From positions 62,001 to 126,000 of the forward strand of contig NZ_BLXZ01000003.1 of NCBI RefSeq assembly GCF_014193675.1: a stretch of DNA of 64,000 nt, read 5' to 3'. A program made the translations under genes and the position numbers. Position 1 is the stretch's first letter, and every line of letters starts with the position of its first letter. Source of the DNA: Geomonas limicola (GTDB lineage Bacteria > Desulfobacterota > Desulfuromonadia > Geobacterales > Geobacteraceae). Shown here piece by piece: positions 30,341 through 38,734 of this stretch. The notes beneath the pieces were generated by a model that did not search any database, had not been told where the DNA came from, and worked only from the letters and a program-made list of their open reading frames with translations.

Positions 30341-31532
30341 GGCGCCCCTCCCCCTCGAGCATGCGCCGGCTGGGAAGCCGCATCCGGCCGAGGATCATCT
30401 GGTAGTAGACGCCCGCATCGTTGGTCTCCCCGATGAGGCTCGCCCCGATCAGTCTCCCCTGTTCGTCCAGAAATGCCTTCCGGTAACGCCCGGAGAAACG
30501 GCTGCCCCAGGAAACCGTCTGCGCCGCGTCGTCCTGGCAGTAACCGAGGACCGCCACCTCCAGCCCGAAGACCTCGGTGGTGTTGTTCTTGAGGCTCCCC
30601 CGGTAGGCACAGGAGAGTCCCAGCATGTTGAGCGCCGCGTGCTCCCCCTGTTCCACCGCGGTGATCCAGTTCCCCTGGACCGTCGGCTCGCCGGTCACCA
30701 GGTCCTTGCCTTCGGCCACGTCCCCTGCGGCATAGACGTCGGGATGCGAGGTGCGACAAAAGTCGTCGATGCGTACGCCGTCTACGCAGGAAAGCCCCGC
30801 CGCCTGGGCGAGATCCGTGTTCGGGCGCACCCCTTTTCCCACCACCAGAAGGTCGCTTGGGATGGTGATCCCCGAGGCAAGCCGCAGTTCCAGGCGCTCC
30901 CCCTCATTGATCTCTACCACGTCGTCGCGCTTGTGTAGCTGCACCCCGGCCCGGGCGAAATGTTCCTCGAGGAGCAGGGCCGACTCGGCATCCATGAGAC
31001 GACTGAAAACCCGGTCGCTCCCCACCAGCAGGTGACGCTCCACACCCGGGGCCAGGTGCGAGAGCACCGGTACGCTCACCAGCCCCGCGCCCAGGGCCGT
31101 GACGCAGCGCGCCGAAGCCGAGAGGGCGCGCATGCGGTCCGCGTCGGCCAGGTGGCGCAAGGTGCAGACGCGTTCGGTGGCGCCTTTCAGGGGGCGCGCC
31201 TCGCCGCCGGTGGCGAGCAACAGTTTCCCGAAGCCGATCTCCCGGCCATCGGTCAGGCGGACCTTGTGCCGCTCCGGGTCGAGGGATGCTGCGGTCGCGC
31301 CGAGCAGGGGTGTCACCCCCATCTCGCCGTAGAAGCTCTCCTCGACGATGAACAGGTTATCCCTGGAGGTTTTTCCCCCCACGAAGTAGGGGGTCAGTAC
31401 CCGCGAGTAGGCCGGCCGCGGCTCGCGGTCGATGAGGGCAAGGGAAACCCGGCGGTCCAGACGCCGCAGGGTACGGATCGCCTGCAGGCCTGCCGCCGAG
31501 TTACCGATGATGACGATGTCGAAGTGCTGCAT
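30312..31532 (-). CDS. FAD/NAD(P)-dependent oxidoreductase of the AOR cluster
   Basis: The 406-residue protein has an FAD-binding N-terminus (FDIVIIGNSAAGLQAIRTLR), PAYSRVLTPYFVGG, a second nucleotide-binding region (VTALGAGLVSVPVLSHLAPG) and DVYAAGDVAEGKDLVTGEP near residue 280, typical of the NirB/rubredoxin-reductase-like pyridine nucleotide-disulfide oxidoreductases, but without a redox-active CxxC. Genes of this type often accompany tungsten AOR genes with MoaD/ThiF-like partners. It may pass electrons between AOR/ferredoxin and NAD(P)H. It is separated from aor by a terminator-like hairpin. Confidence 0.83.
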   Translation of the reverse strand: MQHFDIVIIGNSAAGLQAIRTLRRLDRRVSLALIDREPRPAYSRVLTPYFVGGKTSRDNLFIVEESFYGEMGVTPLLGATAASLDPERHKVRLTDGREIGFGKLLLATGGEARPLKGATERVCTLRHLADADRMRALSASARCVTALGAGLVSVPVLSHLAPGVERHLLVGSDRVFSRLMDAESALLLEEHFARAGVQLHKRDDVVEINEGERLELRLASGITIPSDLLVVGKGVRPNTDLAQAAGLSCVDGVRIDDFCRTSHPDVYAAGDVAEGKDLVTGEPTVQGNWITAVEQGEHAALNMLGLSCAYRGSLKNNTTEVFGLEVAVLGYCQDDAAQTVSWGSRFSGRYRKAFLDEQGRLIGASLIGETNDAGVYYQMILGRMRLPSRRMLEGEGRHAAIQQYLG

Positions 31533-31596
31533 GCAGGCTCCTGAGAATGACGGTTCACACCTGAAAAACTGGTTCTTCCTGGCGTTTGTGAATCAT

Positions 31597-31682
31597 CCCC
31601 CCTCCCTTGATGGGAGGGGGTTGGGTGGGTGAAGCCGCCATCGGCAACGAGGTTGGCACCTTCCCCCTTACCCTGTCCTTCT
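31597..31682 (+). repeat. Dispersed intergenic repeat, copy 1
   Basis: A hairpin (CCCCCTCCCTTGATGGGAGG) is followed by GGGTGGGTGAAGCCGCCATC and then TTCCCCCTTACCCTGTCC. A second copy with the same segment order and orientation lies at 51178-51286. The sequence is non-coding and looks like a REP/BIME-type family. Confidence 0.65.
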
Positions 31683-31721
31683 GACCCGGTAGGACAGCAT
31701 CTCGTGATTACCGGAGAACCA

Positions 31722-31786
31722 AAAAAAGTGCGGGGCTTCGGGAGTCACGGCGCGCAGTGCCGCCCTGGCGAGTCCCGAAGCCCCTC
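31722..31786 (-). terminator. Terminator-like hairpin after aor
   Basis: GGGGCTTCGGGA and TCCCGAAGCCCC (12-bp arms, about 31732-31786) surround a ~30-base loop; on the minus strand a T-run of seven follows shortly after. It probably attenuates transcription from aor into the FAD oxidoreductase gene. Confidence 0.7.
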
Positions 31787-31804
31787 TTGTCCACCGCCGG
31801 GGCC

Positions 31805-33613
31805 CTAGCTGGTAACCCCCAGCGACTTCAGTTTCTGCTCGGTCGGGATCCCCTTCTCGTCCCAGCCGCGCGCGCTGTAGTACTGTGGCAGCAACTCGCC
31901 GAGGTGGGCGACCGCCCCCTTCATCGGTCCGTCCGGCAGCGGCTCTTCTAAAAGCCGCTTGGGGAGGGTATCCTGGCTGGGATCGATCCCCGCCTTCAGG
32001 TTGTAGACCCGCTCCATGTTCCAGACCCGCTCGCCGACCTCCATCAGCGCCGCTTCATCTGCGGTCTTCCCGGTCGCCGCGCTGAACAGTTTGCCGACCT
32101 GCGGGACGCCGATGCCGAAGGTGGTGAAGAGGCAGACCCCCGCGGAATCGACCAGCGCCGTCGCGTCCTGGAACCCCTTGGCCCAGGCCGCCTTACCCTC
32201 TATGGCCTGCGGGTCGAGCTTCTCGGGCACCCCCAGGATCTCGGGGGAGACCAGGTAGCCGCGCACGTGGCAGGCGCCGCGGTTCGAGGTGGCGTACTCG
32301 AGCCCCATCCCCTGGATGCCGCGACCGTCGTAGGCCGGGAACTCGAGCTTCTTCACGCTCATGGAGAACTCGGGAGCACCGTAGCTTTCGGCGAGCCGGT
32401 AGGAGCCCAGGGCGATCTTCTTGCCGAACCCCTCCCCCTTCCCTGCCTGCTCGATGAGGCGCACCATCGCGTCGCCGTCGCCGAACTTGAGGGGCATCCC
32501 GGCCTCGGCCTCGCTGATCAGGCCACGCTCGAAGAGTTCCATGGCACAGGCGACCGTGGACCCCGCCGTGATGGTGTCCATGCCGTACTCGTTGCACAGG
32601 TAGTTGGCCTGGGTGATGGCCGCGAGATCCGAGACGCCGCAGGCAGCCCCCAGCGCCCAGAGCGACTCGTACTCCGGCCCCTCGCCGCTCCCCGACCAGC
32701 GCGGGTCCGAGAGCTGGGTGACCCGCCCGCAGCCGATGATGCACCCCATGCAGCTCTTGTTGCGCTTCAGGTAGGTCTGGGCCAGCCGCTCTCCCGAGAT
32801 ATCCTCGGCATGATCGAAGGTTCCGGACTGCGAGTTGCGGGTCGGGAGCGCACCGCTTTGGTTGATGATGTTCACCAGGACCGCGGTCCCCAGCGCGGGA
32901 AGCCCCTGGCTGGTTACCGGATGGGTGCGCAACATCCGGTAGCATTCGCGAGCCGCCTCGCGGAAACCGGCCGGGTCGGCCACCCCGACGCCACCGGTAC
33001 CCCGCACCGCGACGGCCTTCAGGTTCTTGCTCCCCATGACCATGCCGACACCGCTGCGCCCGGCGGCGCGGTGCTTGTCGTTCACGATGCAGGCGTAGTG
33101 CACCTGGTTCTCCCCGGCCGGCCCGATGAGCGCCACCTTGGCGTCGCCGTGGAACTCGTTGCGGATCAGGTCCTCCGCTTCGCTCGTCGATTTACCCCAG
33201 AGGTGGTTCGCCCCGGCGAGTTCCACCTTGTCGTTGTAGATCCTCAGGTACATCGGCTTGGGCGCCTTCCCCTCGAAGATGATCAGGTCGAACCCGGCGT
33301 ACTTGAGCTCGCTCGGGAAATAGCCGCCGGAGTTCGAACAGGCCACGGTGCCGGTGAGCGGCGACTTGGTCACCACCATGTAGCGGCCGTTGGCCGCCCC
33401 GTACGTGCCGGTGAGCGGACCGGTGGCGAAGATCAGCTTGTTTTCCGGGCTTAAGGGGTCGACCTGGGGGTCGGTCTCTTCGCACAAGTACTTGGTTGCC
33501 AGGCCGCGCCCACCCACGTAATCCCTGGCCCACTCCTCATTGAGCGGTTCGACCTGGCAGCTTTGTGTGGTGAGGTTCACCCGCAGAATCTTTCCGTTCC
33601 ATCCGTAGCCCAT
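31805..33613 (-). CDS. aor: Tungsten-containing aldehyde:ferredoxin oxidoreductase
   Basis: The 602-residue enzyme oxidises aldehydes to acids (or reduces acids) with ferredoxin. The [4Fe-4S] ligands are Cys288, Cys291 and Cys295 (SCMGCIIGCG) and Cys494 (VDSAGVC), with Asp489 in the same motif; these positions coincide with the Pyrococcus furiosus enzyme numbering known from its structure. The N-terminal pattern GWNGKILRVNLTTQ and YVGGRGLATKYL, and the pterin-binding GRSGVGMVMGSKNLKAVAVR, are also present. It is cytoplasmic. The ferredoxin-like partner is immediately upstream and cofactor genes follow. Confidence 0.96.
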   Translation of the reverse strand: MGYGWNGKILRVNLTTQSCQVEPLNEEWARDYVGGRGLATKYLCEETDPQVDPLSPENKLIFATGPLTGTYGAANGRYMVVTKSPLTGTVACSNSGGYFPSELKYAGFDLIIFEGKAPKPMYLRIYNDKVELAGANHLWGKSTSEAEDLIRNEFHGDAKVALIGPAGENQVHYACIVNDKHRAAGRSGVGMVMGSKNLKAVAVRGTGGVGVADPAGFREAARECYRMLRTHPVTSQGLPALGTAVLVNIINQSGALPTRNSQSGTFDHAEDISGERLAQTYLKRNKSCMGCIIGCGRVTQLSDPRWSGSGEGPEYESLWALGAACGVSDLAAITQANYLCNEYGMDTITAGSTVACAMELFERGLISEAEAGMPLKFGDGDAMVRLIEQAGKGEGFGKKIALGSYRLAESYGAPEFSMSVKKLEFPAYDGRGIQGMGLEYATSNRGACHVRGYLVSPEILGVPEKLDPQAIEGKAAWAKGFQDATALVDSAGVCLFTTFGIGVPQVGKLFSAATGKTADEAALMEVGERVWNMERVYNLKAGIDPSQDTLPKRLLEEPLPDGPMKGAVAHLGELLPQYYSARGWDEKGIPTEQKLKSLGVTS

Positions 33614-33614
33614 A

Positions 33615-34094
33615 TCACACCTCCCCTTGGCCGGCCTTCATGGTCCGCACGAATTTGAGCACCTTCTCCCTGAGCGGCGTGTCCTCCTCGGAGAACTTGA
33701 GGCAGCCGGTGGGGCAGAAGGCGACGCACTCCGGGAAGTCGTCGCCGCACAGGTTGCACTTGTCGGCCTTCCCCTTAAGAGGAGCGTACTTGATCATCCC
33801 GAAGGGGCAGGCCGATACACAGGTGCGGCACCCCACGCATTTGAGCTCATCCACGGAAACCGTGCCGGTCTGGGCGTGCTTGGAGATCGCCCCTTTCGGG
33901 CACGCCTTCAGGCACCAGGGGTCGTCGCACTGCATACAGGTCACCGTGATGAACTGCGCCTCCTCCAGGAAGACTTCGTTGATGATCCGGGACCTGCTGG
34001 GTGCGAACTCTCCGGTGTTCTTGAATGAGCAGGAGAGTTCGCAGGACTTGCAGCCGACACATTTCGACGGCTCGATGCGGATGAGCTTTTGCAT
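33615..34094 (-). CDS. Four-cluster ferredoxin-like electron carrier for AOR
   Basis: The 159-residue protein has four Cys clusters of [4Fe-4S] type: CVGCKSCELSC (residues ~11-21), CMQCDDPWCLKACP, CVGCRTCVSACPFG and CNLCGDDFPECVAFCPTGC. It belongs to the DMSO reductase/formate dehydrogenase beta-type group and should move electrons from AOR to ferredoxin or a membrane partner. ATG 34094 follows a perfect AAGGAGG. The stop is one base before the aor ATG, so the two proteins are probably made in equal amounts. Confidence 0.92.
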   Translation of the reverse strand: MQKLIRIEPSKCVGCKSCELSCSFKNTGEFAPSRSRIINEVFLEEAQFITVTCMQCDDPWCLKACPKGAISKHAQTGTVSVDELKCVGCRTCVSACPFGMIKYAPLKGKADKCNLCGDDFPECVAFCPTGCLKFSEEDTPLREKVLKFVRTMKAGQGEV

Positions 34095-34158
34095 GTAGAC
34101 CTCCTTGGCACGTTGACATGGCACAGAGAACAACTCAGACTGCAAAAAACATTGGCAA

Positions 34159-34186
34159 AGTATAATCCGCAGTCAGTACCTGGCAA
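34159..34186 (-). promoter_or_regulatory. Promoter of the aor operon
   Basis: On the minus strand TTGCCA (34186-34181), a 16-base spacer and TATACT (34164-34159) form a good sigma-70 promoter about 65 bases upstream of the ferredoxin-like gene. Confidence 0.7.
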
Positions 34187-34450
34187 GTTTTGTCATGAAA
34201 GAAAATATCTGAGGCGAGTGTGAGAGAATGACAAGAAAGCGATTGACAGCAAGCAAGATGCTTGATCCTGCCCAGTTCCAGAAACGGTGGCGCATCAGGT
34301 AATACCGGCTGTTGCTGAGGGTGCCTTTGAAACTCTTTCAGAACAAAGTATATTTTAGGTAGCCCGCCCCCGATAGGCGCGGAAGGGCGGAGAGCGGCTC
34401 CTCCAGCTGCCAGCCTCGTCTGGCACCTTTACTGAAAGCAGGTGATTCTT
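34187..34450. other. Gene-free stretch between the aor operon and the 34451 gene
   Basis: About 260 bases hold the divergent upstream regions. Near 34360-34425 is a GC-rich segment with several short complementary blocks (GCGGCTCC; CTGCCAGCCTCGTCTGGCA forms a TGCCAG/CTGGCA hairpin) that may fold in the leader of the downstream gene. No known riboswitch consensus was recognised. Confidence 0.45.
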
Positions 34451-34945
34451 ATGCAGCTTGCACTTTATTTAGAACATGGTGAGAAATTTGCCCGGGCAGC
34501 GTCGAAGCTTCTGCCCCAGATCCCGATCAACGTGGACTCTCTGCTGCTTGACTGCTACATCGAGGTGTTGCCGGTGGCCGCGATGCACAACGGCGGACCA
34601 GATCATCTGCCGGGGATCGAGTTCCCCTATCCCGAGGTACGGGTGGTATTCAAACTGAAGGAACATCCCTTGGTGGTAGCAGTCTACGACATCGATTTCT
34701 TCGTGGCCGACGCCATGGTGAGCCTGGTGAGCTGGGCCCAGGGACACACCCACGTCGAGGTGAACCACCGTCCTGCACAACTGGAACGGGCCATTGCCAG
34801 CAAGGAGAACGGTCTGCTGGAACTGGTCGGCTGCAGTCACAAGACGCTCATCGAACGGCTTTCCCAGGCTTTTCTCGAGCTAAGAAAGGACTACCTCAAG
34901 GCCTTGGAAGAAGAAGGCTGCCTCCCGGTCCCCCGCCATCCCTGA
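34451..34945 (+). CDS. Hypothetical cytoplasmic protein
   Basis: The 164-residue product (MQLALYLEHGEKFARAASKL) has no signal peptide or membrane segment. It is a mixed alpha/beta protein with a conserved-looking centre (PEVRVVFKLKEHPLVVAVYD, IDFFVADAMVSLVSW) and a helical C-terminus. I do not recognise the family. It stands alone between the aor cluster and the Hsp20 genes and is followed by a hairpin. Confidence 0.7.
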   Translation: MQLALYLEHGEKFARAASKLLPQIPINVDSLLLDCYIEVLPVAAMHNGGPDHLPGIEFPYPEVRVVFKLKEHPLVVAVYDIDFFVADAMVSLVSWAQGHTHVEVNHRPAQLERAIASKENGLLELVGCSHKTLIERLSQAFLELRKDYLKALEEEGCLPVPRHP

Positions 34946-34956
34946 TCGTCCCGATC

Positions 34957-34991
34957 CCCCGGTGCCGGAGTCTCCTTATCCGGCACCGGGA
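34957..34991 (+). terminator. Hairpin after the 34451 gene
   Basis: CCCGGTGCCGGA and TCCGGCACCGGG are perfect 12-bp arms with a short loop. There is no U-run downstream, so termination strength is uncertain. Confidence 0.6.
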
Positions 34992-35177
34992 TAGCGTCCT
35001 CACCCTCCCGTCGTTGCCCATTGCCTCAGACCAAAGATTCACCGCTGCGCCCCGCACCCTGTCTCGGCCCGCCGCCCGGCAGGCCGCCGAGTCGCAGCTG
35101 AAAGCCCCGATTTCCCGACCTTTTCCTCCTAGCCAGGTCGAGCGGGCGTGGAGTGCAGCGAAGACGCAGGCCCACCC

Positions 35178-35205
35178 TTGACAGCACAAAAATGATGATT
35201 ACATT
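35178..35205 (+). promoter_or_regulatory. Promoter of the Hsp20 operon
   Basis: TTGACA (35178-35183) is followed after 16 bases by TACATT (35200-35205). The sequence CCTTGAC also partly fits a heat-shock -35 element, but no CCCCAT-type -10 was found. Confidence 0.5.
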
Positions 35206-35242
35206 CCGCTCAGAAGTCAGCTCACGAAAGGAGGTAATCCAC

Positions 35243-35689
35243 ATGGCAAGCTGGGGATTTTTCAACGAATTGGACAATCTGAGAAGGGAGATGGACGAGG
35301 CTTTTCGAGGCGTCGGGATGGTCAGGCCGTTGGCCACCACCTTTTTGTCGCCCAGTTCCGGGAGGCGTTTCCCGCTGGTCAACCTGAGCGAAGATGAAGG
35401 GCAGATCTGCCTCGATGCCTTGCTTCCGGGAGTAGATCCCAGGGAACTGCAGCTCTCCTTGCTGCGCGAGACCATCACCATCGCCGGTGCCCGCAAGTCG
35501 CCTGTTGACGTGAAGGGGGTCGTGCACCGCAACGAACTGGGTTCCGGTCGGTTCAGCCGGACCATCGACCTCCCCACCGAAATCGACCCGGACCGTACCA
35601 CTGCGGAGTACCGCGACGGCGTCCTGCGGATCACCATGCGCAAAGCCGAACACGTGATGCCGCGCCGGATCGACGTGAAGGTGGCCTAA
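35243..35689 (+). CDS. Small heat shock protein (Hsp20), first of two
   Basis: The 148-residue protein holds unfolded proteins in oligomers. The alpha-crystallin domain spans about residues 45-148 with CLDALLPGVDPRELQLSLLR, ETITIAG and the C-terminal A-E-Y-R-D-G-V-L-R-I-T motif; the N-terminal arm is Phe-rich (MASWGFFNELDNLRREMDEA). The C-terminal I-x-I/V anchor is RIDVKV. AAGGAGGT precedes the ATG. It is co-transcribed with a second, divergent Hsp20. Confidence 0.92.
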   Translation: MASWGFFNELDNLRREMDEAFRGVGMVRPLATTFLSPSSGRRFPLVNLSEDEGQICLDALLPGVDPRELQLSLLRETITIAGARKSPVDVKGVVHRNELGSGRFSRTIDLPTEIDPDRTTAEYRDGVLRITMRKAEHVMPRRIDVKVA

Positions 35690-35731
35690 ACGGCCGGTAA
35701 CAGACCACGGAGCACACAGGAGGAACCGAAC

Positions 35732-36127
35732 ATGACAACCAACAGCCTTTCCCACGATATCAATCAGCACGGCAGCAAAGAAGAAACCCGGGCACCGGAG
35801 CGTTTCCTGCGTCCGGCGGTAAGCATCGTCGAGGACGAGAGCGGGCTCCTGCTGACCGCCGACCTCCCCGGTGCCAACAAGGATGCCCTCGACATCAACG
35901 TAGACAAGGGGATCCTCACCATCAAGGCGGAGGTGTCGCGGCAGTTGCCGGGCCGTCCCATCTACAGCGAGTTCGAGTGGGCCCCGTACTTCCGCCAGTT
36001 CCAGATGCCTGACGTCATCGACCAGGCCAAGGTGCGGGCGGAACTCAATAACGGCGTACTCACCCTGCACCTCCCCAAGGCCGAGGCGGCCAAACCACGC
36101 AAGATCGAAGTGCAGGTGGTCAGCTAA
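35732..36127 (+). CDS. Small heat shock protein (Hsp20), second of two
   Basis: The 131-residue protein has an alpha-crystallin domain from about residue 27: RPAVSIVEDESGLLLTADLP, GANKDALDINVDKGILTIKA and the signature AELNNGVLTLHLPKAEAAKP, ending IEVQV. The N-terminal arm is short and polar (TTNSLSHDINQHGSKEETRA), unlike the first copy, so the two may form mixed oligomers. GAGGA precedes the ATG; 42 bases separate the genes. Confidence 0.92.
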   Translation: MTTNSLSHDINQHGSKEETRAPERFLRPAVSIVEDESGLLLTADLPGANKDALDINVDKGILTIKAEVSRQLPGRPIYSEFEWAPYFRQFQMPDVIDQAKVRAELNNGVLTLHLPKAEAAKPRKIEVQVVS

Positions 36128-36156
36128 ACGCTTCCCGTTCCGACCATTCCCTCGAG

Positions 36157-36189
36157 CACCCTGCCGGTTTTGGGACCGGCGGGGTGCCA
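36157..36189 (+). terminator. Hairpin after the Hsp20 operon
   Basis: GCACCCTGCCGG and CCGGCGGGGTGC pair around an 8-base loop with one mismatch. It probably terminates the Hsp20 transcript and separates it from the converging lipoprotein gene. Confidence 0.6.
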
Positions 36190-36229
36190 AGGGACGCGCC
36201 AGTCGCCCCCCAGTGCGCGGGTATCGCCT

Positions 36230-36679
36230 CTAGCGGGAGGGCACCACCGCATCGAAACTCTGCATCCTCTCCTCTCCCTTCTCGTCCCCTCCGTCAGATC
36301 CACGGTACTTGTAGGTGAAGCGCAGCGTGCTCCCCGGGGCTACCTGTACCGGCAGTTGTACGCTGAAAGAAGCGACCTCCCCCTGTCTCACCTCGTGCGG
36401 CAGGTAGCTTACCGAGCGGGCCTCCGCCTTGCCACTCGGCCCCAGCGCCGCCACCCATACCTCTCCGTCATCCAGGTACTGGTAGCGCAGGCTTCTCACC
36501 ATCCCGTCCACCAGGGTCTGCGACCCGACGTTGCGTACCTGGTAGGCGATGTCGACGTCAAACTGCCGGTAGTGCAGCGGGTACTGCGCCATCTGGTAGC
36601 GCCCTCCCGCCTCGCGGTTGCTGACGCACCCGGCCAAAAGTACCACCACGAGCACCACAACCCTGGTTATCCCGCCCAT
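36230..36679 (-). CDS. Lipoprotein of YcfL-like type
   Basis: The 149-residue product has a lipoprotein signal (MGGITRVVVLVVVLLAGC, lipid-bearing Cys18) and a beta-sandwich-like domain with DVDIAYQVRNVGSQTLVDGM and GEVASFSVQLPVQVAPGSTL. The pattern 'bound lipoprotein with an unmodified-strand Ig-like domain' recalls YcfL/DUF1425 proteins, but this is tentative. It likely sits on the periplasmic face of the outer membrane. The function is unknown. Confidence 0.75.
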   Translation of the reverse strand: MGGITRVVVLVVVLLAGCVSNREAGGRYQMAQYPLHYRQFDVDIAYQVRNVGSQTLVDGMVRSLRYQYLDDGEVWVAALGPSGKAEARSVSYLPHEVRQGEVASFSVQLPVQVAPGSTLRFTYKYRGSDGGDEKGEERMQSFDAVVPSR

Positions 36680-36983
36680 AGTGACCTCCTGTTACTTCCT
36701 GTCTTTTAGCTCCCTGCTTCATTGTACGCGCCGGCGTTGCCGCTGACAACTCATCCATCTCGGGCGAAAACAAGGGGCTGAATCATCTAAAGACGGCCGA
36801 CCTTTTGACTTGTGAGCTTACCTGGGCCGGGCGTACAATCAAATAAGCATGAATCTCACCTAGTTAGTCACCGAGGTTACTTTAAAACGCTGCAATGATC
36901 GTGCAGGAGGGTCATCTGGAAGTATCGTAGAAGTATCGGAGTTCTACTAACTAAGACCGGGTCATAAGTTAAAGCTCACGACA
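36680..36983. other. Gene-free stretch upstream of the protoglobin gene
   Basis: It contains the direct repeat GAAGTATCG (36919 and 36931 areas, 12-base step) and the inverted pair TAGTTAGT (36861-36868) / ACTAACTA (36946-36953). These could form a structured leader or a regulator site for the globin gene. No riboswitch consensus was recognised. Confidence 0.5.
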
Positions 36984-37817
36984 ATGAGACTAGAGTACGG
37001 ATTGCACGCGCATATACAGATAACTGACCTCGAAATCCTGCGCCGGAGAGTTTTCTTGCACCTCACCGCCGACGATGATGTGCTCTTGAACCGCTGCAGG
37101 GGGTTCATCGAAGCGGAACTGGAGCAGATCATCACGGAGTACCTTGCGGCCCAGGCGCGCTTCGAGGAAATGGCGGATTACCTGAAGGACGACGCGGTGC
37201 TCCGACGCCTGCGCAGCGCCGAACGACGCTACGTGCTCGGCCTTTTCTGCGGTCACACCGGCCACAGTTACGTAACCAACCGGCTGCGCATCGGGCTGGT
37301 GCACCGGCGGGTCGGGATCGCCCCACAGCTCTACCTTGCGGCGGTGAAGACCCTGAAGGACATCATCTACCGGGTCTTCGAGCGCCACATCGCCGACCAC
37401 GAGCGGCTCGACCGCACGGCCCGCGCCCTGGAGAAGCTCATCTACTTCGACATCACCTTGGTCTTCGACAGCTACCTGCGCAGCCTGTTGGGGGAAATCG
37501 AGCAGGCACGCACGAGCGCCGAGAGCTATGCGCTGAGCCTGGAGCTGCAGGTGGCGGAGCGGACCGAGCAGTTGGAGGAGAAGGTGATCCAGCTGGAGCG
37601 CGCGCTGGCCGCGGTGAAACGTCTGGAAGGTGTGATTCCTATCTGCGGAGTCTGCAAGAAGATCAGAAACGATAAGGAGAGCTGGCAGCAACTGGAGCAG
37701 TACATCTCCGAGCATTCCCAGGCGCTGTTCAGCCACGGGCTCTGTCCGGAGTGCTATCAGCGGCAGATGCGCGCCCTGGAGGGGCTCAGCGAGGACGACG
37801 AGGAGAGTAAAACCTGA
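36984..37817 (+). CDS. Protoglobin-type heme sensor with coiled coil and C-terminal four-Cys motif
   Basis: Residues ~1-185 match globin-coupled-sensor/protoglobin domains: a helical fold with proximal His107 in RIGLVHRRVGIAPQLYLAAV. Residues ~190-215 are a coiled coil (ELQVAERTEQLEEKVIQLER). The C-terminal end has IPICGVCKKIRNDKESW (Cys221, Cys224) and GLCPECYQ (Cys254, Cys257), a short Cys4 motif also seen at the ends of some PAS or receiver proteins. There is no cyclase, kinase or methyl-accepting domain, so output may be through a partner or metal/redox change at the Cys4 site. It probably senses O2, NO or CO. Confidence 0.82.
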   Translation: MRLEYGLHAHIQITDLEILRRRVFLHLTADDDVLLNRCRGFIEAELEQIITEYLAAQARFEEMADYLKDDAVLRRLRSAERRYVLGLFCGHTGHSYVTNRLRIGLVHRRVGIAPQLYLAAVKTLKDIIYRVFERHIADHERLDRTARALEKLIYFDITLVFDSYLRSLLGEIEQARTSAESYALSLELQVAERTEQLEEKVIQLERALAAVKRLEGVIPICGVCKKIRNDKESWQQLEQYISEHSQALFSHGLCPECYQRQMRALEGLSEDDEESKT

Positions 37818-37835
37818 GAGATCGACGGGCGCCGT

Positions 37836-38729
37836 TCAGGACGAACGGCGCTGGTTCCGGCTCTGCACCAGATTCCCTTCGGCGGCGGGGGACCAGGGGA
37901 AATCGGAGAGGTGCTCGGCCAGGTCTTCCTTGAGGTACCGGTTCACCCGGTTGACGAGCAGGACCGAGCAGATCGCGATGGGGAGCGTGTAGATGAAGAC
38001 GCCGGTGAGCCCCATCAGCTTCTCCCCTATGTAGAAGGTGACCGCCAGGTTGAAGGCAATCACGCAGAGGTAGAGAAAGGGGGCGTAGAACGAGCGGTAG
38101 GGAGCTTTTGCGACCCCGGCCGGTTTTTCCGGTTCCTTGACGAAACGGTCGATGAGCTGCAGGGCCGCGACCAACAGGGCACTCACCAGCCACCACCCGA
38201 GGTAGTTGGAAAGCGGCACGCCGAAGTGGGTGCCGACCTCGCGGTATCCGTAGATCTGCCCCAGGAACCAGCGCCTCCCCTGCAAGGCGACGGGATCGGT
38301 GACGATGTCCAGGAACACCTGGAAGAGCGACCCGAGGAGGAGGACCGAGAAGGAGCGGCGCAAGCGGTGGGTTTCCAGGGAGACCAGGTCGCGGCGGATC
38401 CGCTTCAGGGGAGAGATGACCAGCAGTGCCGTGCCGTAGCTGCAGTAGGTGAGGAACACGTAGGAGAGCGAGTCAAAAAACGGCACACCGGCGATCCAGA
38501 GTTCGTCGTTACGGGTGGTGTCGATGTAGTAGTACCAGCCGTAGGGGAAGCCGTTGTTGATCGAGGAGACTTCCGAAGCGAAGGCGATCAGGTAGCCCGC
38601 CACCGTAAACCAGATGGTCTTGCGCCAGCCTAGGTGCAGCACCGCCGCCACCAGGTAGCTGGCGAAGAAGGCGAAGACGTAGGGGCGCATGGTGACGGTG
38701 CCGACCAGGATGTGCAGGATGTCGTGCAT
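37836..38729 (-). CDS. CruF-like carotenoid biosynthesis membrane protein (DUF422)
   Basis: The 297-residue protein has about eight transmembrane segments and the DUF422/CruF patterns AGYLIAFASEVSSINNGFPY, GWYYYIDTT, GVPFFDSLSYVFLTYCSYGT, FLDIVTDPVALQGRRWFLGQ and HFGVPLSNYLGWWLV. CruF hydrates the psi end group of carotenoids. No other carotenoid gene is in the window, so the substrate cannot be inferred here. ATG 38729 starts in MHDILHILVGTVTMRP. The C-terminus is a soluble charged tail. Confidence 0.8.
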   Translation of the reverse strand: MHDILHILVGTVTMRPYVFAFFASYLVAAVLHLGWRKTIWFTVAGYLIAFASEVSSINNGFPYGWYYYIDTTRNDELWIAGVPFFDSLSYVFLTYCSYGTALLVISPLKRIRRDLVSLETHRLRRSFSVLLLGSLFQVFLDIVTDPVALQGRRWFLGQIYGYREVGTHFGVPLSNYLGWWLVSALLVAALQLIDRFVKEPEKPAGVAKAPYRSFYAPFLYLCVIAFNLAVTFYIGEKLMGLTGVFIYTLPIAICSVLLVNRVNRYLKEDLAEHLSDFPWSPAAEGNLVQSRNQRRSS

Positions 38730-38734
38730 TGCGA

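Noticed and set aside
34340..34440. Molybdenum/tungsten cofactor riboswitch upstream of the 34451 gene
   Set aside because: Proximity to aor made it tempting, but the conserved core of that class could not be matched and the downstream gene is not a cofactor gene.
36840..36983. Cyclic-di-GMP (GEMM) riboswitch before the protoglobin gene
   Set aside because: Common in Geobacter-type genomes, but the conserved GEMM core and tetraloop receptor are not visible here.
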